Assembly (NCBI RefSeq): GCF_001423245.1
Contig: NZ_LMOH01000025.1
Span: forward strand, 187,329-251,328
DNA: 64,000 nt
Direction: 5' to 3'
Source: Aureimonas sp. Leaf324
Lineage (GTDB): Bacteria > Pseudomonadota > Alphaproteobacteria > Rhizobiales > Rhizobiaceae
Shown: piece by piece, positions 58,342 through 64,000 of the stretch
Layout of the letters: each line of letters starts with the position of its first letter
Position numbering within the stretch: the stretch's first letter is position 1
Notes under the pieces: model-generated
Told to the model about the DNA's origin: nothing
The model's input: the letters and a program-made list of their open reading frames with translations, nothing else
Databases searched by the model: none
Program-made: the position numbers and the translations under genes

Positions 58342-59175
58342 ATGAAGGGGTTCTGGATCGGTGTGATGGGTCTGGCGCTGCTGGCGCCGGCAGGCAGCGC
58401 TCTTGCGCAGGATGGCGCCGCCGCGCCGGCCGGCGTGCAGATGCCTGCTCCATCCGAACAAGCGCCGGGCGCATCGACGATGCCGGATGCGCCGGCGTCC
58501 GGTGAAACCACCGCAGCGGGCCCGAATGCCACCGGCTGGGAGGGTCCCATCCCGGATGCGCCGATCGGCCTTCGCACCCGGCTGTCGGCGGACGCGGTGA
58601 ACGCTTGGCTGGCCCAGCCGCGCACCGTCCTCGACCAGAACCCGGACGGCGGACGCAACATGGCGCAGTACGTGCGCTCGCTCGCCGGCAGCGACAATCG
58701 GACGGTCACGGCGATGGTCTCGCTGGTCAGCCGCCCGGACGTGAACAGCGGGCAGGTCGGCTCGGCCGCGGAAGGCCTGGCCAGCGCGATGCGCGACGCG
58801 GAAAACGCAGCTCCGAGTTATGCGGCGTACATCCAGTGGGCCGTCGCCCAGTCCGGCTCCCCTCAGCTGATCGCCGCGTTCCAGCGCGCGTCCGGCGCCG
58901 ATGAGGATCGCACGGCCTCGATCGGGGCAGGCGGCGGTGGCGCTGGCGGCGGATCGCCCGGCAGCGGCTCGCTCTCGGGCGCCGGGGCGCCGGGCGTCTC
59001 GGGTCCCGTCGGCGGCAGCTCGACGGTTCCGACGTCGAGCGGTGGTCTGGCGTCGCGCGGTGGCAGCGGCAGCGTCGCCCTCAGCGAAGGAGATCGTCTC
59101 CTGGGCGGCACCTCGGGCCGCCTCGTCGTCTGCATCGTGGACGCGAGCACGACGGGTTGCCAGGACGTCTTTTGA
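58342..59175 (+). CDS. secreted hypothetical protein with Gly/Ser-rich region
   Basis: A 277-residue protein with a signal peptide (LGLALLAPAGSALA region, cleavage before Gln-Asp near residue 24). An alanine/proline-rich segment precedes a helical domain (about 75-185, LRTRLSADAVNAWLAQPRTVLDQNPDGG), then a Gly/Ser-rich linker (about 198-240) and a C-terminal part with two cysteines. No family is recognised. The position just upstream of the Wzc-like kinase and the export signal suggest a periplasmic or surface partner of polysaccharide export. GAGG precedes the ATG at 58342. Confidence 0.7.
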   Translation: MKGFWIGVMGLALLAPAGSALAQDGAAAPAGVQMPAPSEQAPGASTMPDAPASGETTAAGPNATGWEGPIPDAPIGLRTRLSADAVNAWLAQPRTVLDQNPDGGRNMAQYVRSLAGSDNRTVTAMVSLVSRPDVNSGQVGSAAEGLASAMRDAENAAPSYAAYIQWAVAQSGSPQLIAAFQRASGADEDRTASIGAGGGGAGGGSPGSGSLSGAGAPGVSGPVGGSSTVPTSSGGLASRGGSGSVALSEGDRLLGGTSGRLVVCIVDASTTGCQDVF

Positions 59176-59194
59176 CCGAGCCTTGCAAGATCGG

Positions 59195-59214
59195 GGCGCA
59201 AGCGCCTTGATTTT
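59195..59214 (+). terminator. short hairpin with T-rich tail
   Basis: GGCGC-AA-GCGCC (59195-59206) followed by TTGATTTT (59207-59214), 20 bases after the stop of the secreted hypothetical gene. A plausible intrinsic terminator with a short stem. Confidence 0.5.
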
Positions 59215-59249
59215 GACGCGGAATGGCTGAATGCCCAGATCAGCCGACG

Positions 59250-59276
59250 GAAGCGGGACCATGCTGCTCCCGCTTC
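59250..59276. terminator. second hairpin upstream of the Wzc-like gene
   Basis: GAAGCGGGA (59250-59258) pairs with TCCCGCTTC (59268-59276) around a 9-base loop, in the 291-bp gap before the Wzc-like gene. It could be a terminator or part of the leader of the next transcript. Confidence 0.5.
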
Positions 59277-59466
59277 TTGCATGAATGGCCTGTCGAAGAC
59301 CGCCGGTCCGATTGTGTCCGACTATGGGTCCGAGATCCGAAACCAGCCTCACCGAGCGTCGACCTCGGTCGACGACGGCGGGCCCGGACACCGGGCTGTG
59401 ATCCCATCGCATCCGTCGGTGCAGGCTCTTGCCGGGCCTGCGCCGACGTAACTTTATCGAGGCGTC

Positions 59467-61743
59467 ATGCTGCATTATCCCGAGATGGCCGCGCACGACA
59501 CGGCAGCGTCCAAGGCCGGCAAGGGCAGCTCGGGCGAGTTCCTCAACGTCGAGCGCATCCTGGCCATGGTGCGCCGGCAGATCGGCATCGTGATCGCAGC
59601 GGTCGTGGTGGGGATTGCGGTCGGCCTCGTGTTCCTGATCACGGCCGTCCCGACCTACACGGCCTCGACCGACATCCTGATCGATAAGGGCCAGTCGAAG
59701 CTCGTCGACGAACTCGCCAGCGCCAGCGGCGTGTTCCAGGACGAGGCGGAAATGCTGAGCCAGGTCGAGCTCCTGAAGTCCCAGCAGATCGCCAGCGCCG
59801 TGGTCGACCAGCTTAAGCTCGACCAGAACGACGCCTTCCTCGCCGGCTCGCCCTCGCTGATCCGCAGCGCGCGCGCAGCCGTCGGCAAGCTGATCGCCGT
59901 GATGCGCCCGGAGCTTCCCGTCGAGGAAGCCGACATGGCGGCGCGGCGGCGCGAGGCGGCGATCGACATCCTTCAGGGCGGTCTGGACGTCCAGCGCGTC
60001 GGCCGGACCTACGTGCTGCGCCTGACCTACGAGTCCCCCGATCCGGCGCTCGCCGCCAATATCGCGACCGCGTTCGGCAGCGCCTATCTCGACGACCAGC
60101 TGCAGGCGAAATACACCGCCACGCGCCGCGCCAGCACCTGGTTGCAGGACCGCATCGCCGAGCTTCGCCAGCAGTCCTACGACGCCGACCTCGCCGTCCA
60201 GAAGTTCCGCAACGAGAACGGCCTGCTGCAGACGGGCACCGGCCTCGTCTCCCAGCAGCAGCTCAGCGAGATCAACACCCAGCTGACCGCGGCGCGCGCG
60301 CAGACGGCCCAATCCAAGGCACAACTCGACCAGATCGAGCAGATCATCAAGGATGGGCGCACCGACGCCCTCGTCAACGACGCGCTCGTCAGCACGACGA
60401 TCAACACCCTGCGGGCCAAGTATCTCGACGCCGCGCGGCGCCAGAGCGAGATCGCCAGCAAGCTCGGGCCGGATCACATCCAGGCCGTGCGCCTGCGCGC
60501 CGAGATGCAGGAATACGAGCGGCTGATCTTCGGCGAGCTGCGCCGCATCGCGGAGAGCTATCGCAGCACCTACGCCGTGTCCCAGGAGCGCGAGCGCTCG
60601 CTGGAGGCGAGCCTGTCGGAGGTGACGGCCGTCAACGCCGACGACAACACGCTGCAGGTTCGCCTGCGCGAACTGGAGCGCGAGGCGGAAGCCTATCGCG
60701 CGCTCTACGACGACTTCCTGCAGCGCTACCAGCAGACGGTGCAGCAGCAGTCGTTCCCGATCACCGACGCGCGCGTCATCAGCACGGCGCAGGTCCCCGA
60801 CAAGCCGAGCGCGCCGCGCACGCCGCTGGTTCTCGCCCTGTTCGCGGTGATGGGCGCGGCCGCCGGCGCCGGCATCGCGGGCTTCCGCGAGTATCGCGAG
60901 CGCTTCTTCCGCGTCGGCAGCCAGGTGCGCAGCGAACTCGACATGGAGTTTCTCGGCTTCCTGCCGATCCTCGACCCGGCGGATGCCAAGACCGGGGAGC
61001 AGAAGGCGACGCCGTCGCAGATCTGGGGGCCCGGCGCGCTGGCGACCCACGTGCGGCGCCATCCCATGTCGTCGTTCGCCGAAACCCTGCGCAACATCAA
61101 GGTGGCCGCCGATCTCGGCATGCCGGACATCCCGTGCAAGGTTATCGGCGTCGTGTCCTGCGTGCCTGGCGAAGGCAAGTCGTCGGTGGCGGCGAGCTTC
61201 GGCAATCTCCTCGCGCTCCAGGGCATGCGCACGCTCTTGATCGACGGCGACATCCGCAATCCGGGCCTGACGCGCAGCCTGCAACGCAAGCCCGAACTCG
61301 GCCTCGTCGAGGTGATGCTCGAACAGGCCGAGGTCGACGACGTCGTCCTTCGCGACGAACCGACGCCGCTTGCTCTCCTGCCGACCGTGATGCGCAGCCG
61401 CGTGACGAACACGAGCGACCTCCTGGCCTCGGCCAGCATGGGGCGGCTTCTCCAGCGCTTCCGCGGCCAGTTCGACTATATCGTGGTCGATCTCCCCCCC
61501 GTCGGCCCGGTGGTGGACGCCAAGGCCTTCGCGCAGCGCGTCGATGCCTTCGTGTTCGTGGTGGAGTGGGGCAAGACCTCGCGTCAGCTGGTGCGCAGCG
61601 CGATCGCCAGCAATCCGGTGTTCCAGACCAAGTCTCTCGGCGTCATCCTGAACAAGGCCGATTCGAAGAAGATGCGGCTCTACCGCTCCTACGGATCGCC
61701 CGAGTACTACGCGTCCCGCTACGAGTCCTATTACCGGGACTGA
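59467..61743 (+). CDS. polysaccharide co-polymerase and BY-kinase (Wzc/ExoP-like)
   Basis: A 758-residue inner-membrane protein. A Wzz-type chain-length domain lies between membrane helices at about 40-62 and 455-475, with a long periplasmic coiled coil between. The cytosolic BY-kinase has Walker A VPGEGKSS from residue 566, Walker A-prime LLIDGD, Walker B VVDLPP, and a C-terminal cluster of seven tyrosines in the last 20 residues, the usual autophosphorylation site. It sets chain length and drives polymerisation with Wzy. The gene downstream starts only three bases after its stop. Confidence 0.94.
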   Translation: MLHYPEMAAHDTAASKAGKGSSGEFLNVERILAMVRRQIGIVIAAVVVGIAVGLVFLITAVPTYTASTDILIDKGQSKLVDELASASGVFQDEAEMLSQVELLKSQQIASAVVDQLKLDQNDAFLAGSPSLIRSARAAVGKLIAVMRPELPVEEADMAARRREAAIDILQGGLDVQRVGRTYVLRLTYESPDPALAANIATAFGSAYLDDQLQAKYTATRRASTWLQDRIAELRQQSYDADLAVQKFRNENGLLQTGTGLVSQQQLSEINTQLTAARAQTAQSKAQLDQIEQIIKDGRTDALVNDALVSTTINTLRAKYLDAARRQSEIASKLGPDHIQAVRLRAEMQEYERLIFGELRRIAESYRSTYAVSQERERSLEASLSEVTAVNADDNTLQVRLRELEREAEAYRALYDDFLQRYQQTVQQQSFPITDARVISTAQVPDKPSAPRTPLVLALFAVMGAAAGAGIAGFREYRERFFRVGSQVRSELDMEFLGFLPILDPADAKTGEQKATPSQIWGPGALATHVRRHPMSSFAETLRNIKVAADLGMPDIPCKVIGVVSCVPGEGKSSVAASFGNLLALQGMRTLLIDGDIRNPGLTRSLQRKPELGLVEVMLEQAEVDDVVLRDEPTPLALLPTVMRSRVTNTSDLLASASMGRLLQRFRGQFDYIVVDLPPVGPVVDAKAFAQRVDAFVFVVEWGKTSRQLVRSAIASNPVFQTKSLGVILNKADSKKMRLYRSYGSPEYYASRYESYYRD

Positions 61744-61746
61744 CCC

Positions 61747-62517
61747 ATGCAGCGACGTCGAGCCGATCCGTTGGCATGCCTGGCGGCTTTGGCGGTCATC
61801 GTTGCCAGCGGCTACGCGCTCGTCGGCGCCGTCGCGGCGGAGCCCTGGGTGCGGTACGCGCTGCGGCTGGAAACCGCGACCGAACCCGTCGCGCTCTCCG
61901 ACACCCTAAGGATGAGGCTGGCCGACGAACTCGCCCGCGGGACCGGCGCGTCCTGCGACTTCGACCTGCCGGAGGGGCACGTCACCGTGGCGATGGACCT
62001 CCTGCGCAGGAGTCTCGCCGACGGGCCGGACGCGCGCGCCGAGGCCGAGCGCGTCGCCCGCAAGACCGTCGGCAACGCGCTCGGCTGCAACGCCGCCGAC
62101 GGAAACCTCTGGTATCTCCTCGCCCTGCTCGAGGATCGGGCGGGAGCGGACCGGAGCCGAATTCGCGAACTCGTCCTTCTTTCCGCCGCTCTGTCGCCCT
62201 ACGAGGCCGACACGCTGGCCAAACGGGGGCTTTTCGTGGCGTGGCAGTTGTCACGCGATAGGATCGCACCGCCGCTCGACGTCCAGGCGGATCTCCGCCG
62301 AGCCGTCGCGACCGCCAAGGTCGAGCCGGCGGCCCAGATCCTGGCCTCGCTCCGGTCGTCAGGCCATGAGGCGCTCGCCGACGATCTCGTCGCGGATCTA
62401 CCCGAAGAGCGCCTGGAGGCGTTGCAGTCGGGGACGAGCTGGCGGCGGTCGACCTTCGGACGGGCCGACAGCTATCGGCGCTTCGAGTACCGCCCGTTCG
62501 GCGACTCGGATCGCTGA
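61747..62517 (+). CDS. exopolysaccharide-cluster hypothetical membrane-anchored protein
   Basis: A 256-residue protein with one N-terminal hydrophobic segment (about 9-30, LACLAALAVIVASGYALVGA), which is a signal anchor or uncleaved signal. The rest is helical, with spaced Ala/Leu pairs like tetratricopeptide repeats (LWYLLALLEDRAGADRSRIRELVLLSAALSPYEADTLAKRG, about 121-160). It starts three bases after the Wzc-like stop, so translation is probably coupled. Family not recognised; a periplasmic accessory protein of polysaccharide export is a reasonable guess. Confidence 0.7.
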   Translation: MQRRRADPLACLAALAVIVASGYALVGAVAAEPWVRYALRLETATEPVALSDTLRMRLADELARGTGASCDFDLPEGHVTVAMDLLRRSLADGPDARAEAERVARKTVGNALGCNAADGNLWYLLALLEDRAGADRSRIRELVLLSAALSPYEADTLAKRGLFVAWQLSRDRIAPPLDVQADLRRAVATAKVEPAAQILASLRSSGHEALADDLVADLPEERLEALQSGTSWRRSTFGRADSYRRFEYRPFGDSDR

Positions 62518-62679
62518 CGGCCGACGGAGGGGCCCGGTCCCGTCCGGGCAGGCGAATGGTCCCGATGTCGACGATCGGCTTGGGTTCATTCGGGAAATCG
62601 AAAGCGTGGCCGGTATAGGATCGAACGGCTCGCGGGGTTCCGATCGGGGGAACGGCGGGCTTCGAACGAGGTAGGGCGC

Positions 62680-64000
62680 ATGACGGAAGCATTCGGAACC
62701 ACGCGGCGCCTCGGTCCCGAGCGCGAGCTCTTCAAGGCGATCGCCGCCTGCCGCGGTGCGTTCGTCGGCATCGCGATCCTCAGTCTCGTCCTGAACGTCC
62801 TGTTCCTGACGGGCTCGTTCTACATGCTGGAGGTCTATGACCGCGTGCTGCCGAGCGGCAGCGTGCCGACCCTTGTCGGCCTCGCGATCATCGTCGCCGC
62901 CCTCTATCTCTTCCAGGGCGTCATCGACATCATCCGCGGCCGGCTCCTCGCCCGTGTCGGCACGGCGGTCGACGCGCAGATCAACGAGCGAACCCTTCAC
63001 GCGATCACGCGGCTTCCGCTCCTCACCTCGGGCATCGACAGCACGCAGCCGGCACGCGACCTCGACACGATCCGCGGTTTCCTGGCGAGCCCCGGCCCGA
63101 CGGCGGTGTTCGACCTGCCCTGGATTCCGTTCTACCTCGTGATCTGCTTCGCCTTCCATCCGGCGATCGGCTGGGCCGCGACGATCGGCGGCCTCGTTCT
63201 CGTCGCGATCGCCCTTTGCACCGAAATCTTCTCGCGCAAGCTGGTCGAGAGCACCTATGTCCTCGGACGCCAGCGCAACTCGCTGTCGGAGACGTTCCGG
63301 CGCAACGCCGAGGTGCTGCGCGCGATGGGCATGGAGGCGCGGCTCGGCCAGACGTGGACCGGCATCAACGACCAGCTCGCGACCGCGCAGCAGAAGAGCG
63401 CCGATCTCACGGCCGGGCTCGGGGCGATCTCCAAGGTCACGCGCATGATGCTCCAGTCCGCGGTCCTCACCGTTGGCGCCTATCTCGTGATCAACGGCCA
63501 GGCGACGGGCGGCATCATCATCGCGAGCTCAATCCTCAGCGCGCGGGCGCTCGCGCCGATCGAACTGGCGATCGGCCAGTGGCGCTCCTTCATCTCGGCC
63601 CGCACCAGCTGGCAGCGCCTCTCCAACATCCTCTCGCACATCCCGGTGCCGGCCGAGCCCCTCGACCTGCCCGCCCCGACCCGCCAGCTGTCGGTGGAAA
63701 ACCTCACCGTCGCCCCGCCGGCGAGCCGCATGCCCATCGTGCGCGACGCCAGCTTCCGGGCGCGGGCCGGCGACGGCATCGGCATCATCGGGCAGAGCGC
63801 CTCCGGCAAGTCGAGCCTGGTGCGGGCGATCGTCGGCGCCTGGACGCCGCTCAACGGCGCCATCCGCCTCGACGGCGCCTCGATCGACCAGTGGTCGCCC
63901 GACCGGCTCGGCGTCCATATCGGCTACTTACCCCAGGAGCTGCAGCTCTTCCCGGGCACCGTCGCGCAGAACATCGCCCGCTTCGACGCGAGCGCGACAT
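62680..64000 (+). CDS. type I secretion ABC permease/ATPase (PrtD/HlyB-like), 3-prime truncated by window end
   Basis: The first 440 residues are visible. Membrane region about 20-300 with helices at 30-50, 60-80, 140-175 and others, containing GSFYMLEVYDRVLPSGS (47-63), a hallmark of PrtD/AprD-type exporters. The nucleotide-binding domain begins near 335, with Walker A GQSASGKSS from residue 371 and Q-loop YLPQELQLFPG near 416. Signature and Walker B lie beyond the window. It probably exports RTX proteins such as the two encoded at 43742-49054. GAGG precedes the ATG. Confidence 0.93.
   Translation, partial: MTEAFGTTRRLGPERELFKAIAACRGAFVGIAILSLVLNVLFLTGSFYMLEVYDRVLPSGSVPTLVGLAIIVAALYLFQGVIDIIRGRLLARVGTAVDAQINERTLHAITRLPLLTSGIDSTQPARDLDTIRGFLASPGPTAVFDLPWIPFYLVICFAFHPAIGWAATIGGLVLVAIALCTEIFSRKLVESTYVLGRQRNSLSETFRRNAEVLRAMGMEARLGQTWTGINDQLATAQQKSADLTAGLGAISKVTRMMLQSAVLTVGAYLVINGQATGGIIIASSILSARALAPIELAIGQWRSFISARTSWQRLSNILSHIPVPAEPLDLPAPTRQLSVENLTVAPPASRMPIVRDASFRARAGDGIGIIGQSASGKSSLVRAIVGAWTPLNGAIRLDGASIDQWSPDRLGVHIGYLPQELQLFPGTVAQNIARFDASAT

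Noticed and set aside
1-64000. CRISPR array, tRNA, rRNA, insertion sequence or prophage
   Set aside because: No regularly spaced direct repeats, cloverleaf genes, transposase or phage structural genes were recognised on reading both strands. A covariance-model scan would be needed to exclude small RNAs.

Overview
This window is a GC-rich chromosomal stretch (clearly above 60% G+C by eye). The families suggest an alphaproteobacterium, most likely of the order Hyphomicrobiales: glcDEF, a plant-type glutamate-cysteine ligase, a DUF1127 protein, an HWE-family histidine kinase and an ExoP-like polysaccharide kinase. No rRNA, tRNA, CRISPR array, insertion sequence or prophage was recognised. Genus cannot be fixed from sequence reading alone.

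Layout. 1-4434 holds glycolate oxidase glcD-glcE-glcF on the minus strand, with a small DUF433 gene inserted between glcE and glcF. 4566-11710 carries a macro-domain protein, a PAP2 membrane protein, a decayed short-chain dehydrogenase pseudogene, rsmE, gshA, a DUF937 protein and a CNNM/CBS transporter-like protein. 11796-16580 has a DUF1127 protein, a LysR regulator overlapping xseA, a PAS-like protein and a zinc alcohol dehydrogenase. 16775-19686 encodes an alpha/beta hydrolase fused to a gluconate-2-dehydrogenase subunit-3-like domain, coupled to a GMC oxidoreductase. 19687-26244 has an omega-aminotransferase, a divergent XRE-cupin regulator with a palindromic operator candidate, gabD, an MFS permease and an ArsB-family permease. 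26323-35886 contains small proteins, a DUF892 protein, a class I amidotransferase, glycerate kinase with a TetR regulator, a three-subunit molybdenum hydroxylase of the PaoABC type, an MgtC-like protein and a Tat-exported metallo-hydrolase.

36188-40572 is a tight minus-strand signalling operon: a stand-alone LOV protein, a 1156-residue CheB-CheR-PAS-HWE kinase and a single-domain response regulator, each overlapping the next by 8 bases. It reads as a blue-light-linked phosphorelay.

41326-64000 is an exopolysaccharide region: two O-antigen-ligase/Wzy-type proteins, two acyltransferase families, a flippase, a pyruvyltransferase, two glycosyltransferases and a Wzc/ExoP tyrosine kinase. It also encodes two RTX proteins, one of them a beta-helix protein resembling alginate C5-epimerases, next to a PL5-like alginate lyase. 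The window ends inside a type I secretion ABC exporter that could export the RTX proteins. The simplest reading is synthesis, decoration and extracellular remodelling of an acidic, possibly uronate-containing, polysaccharide.

Many convergent gene pairs are separated only by perfect hairpins that include one or both stop codons, so the genome is compact here.
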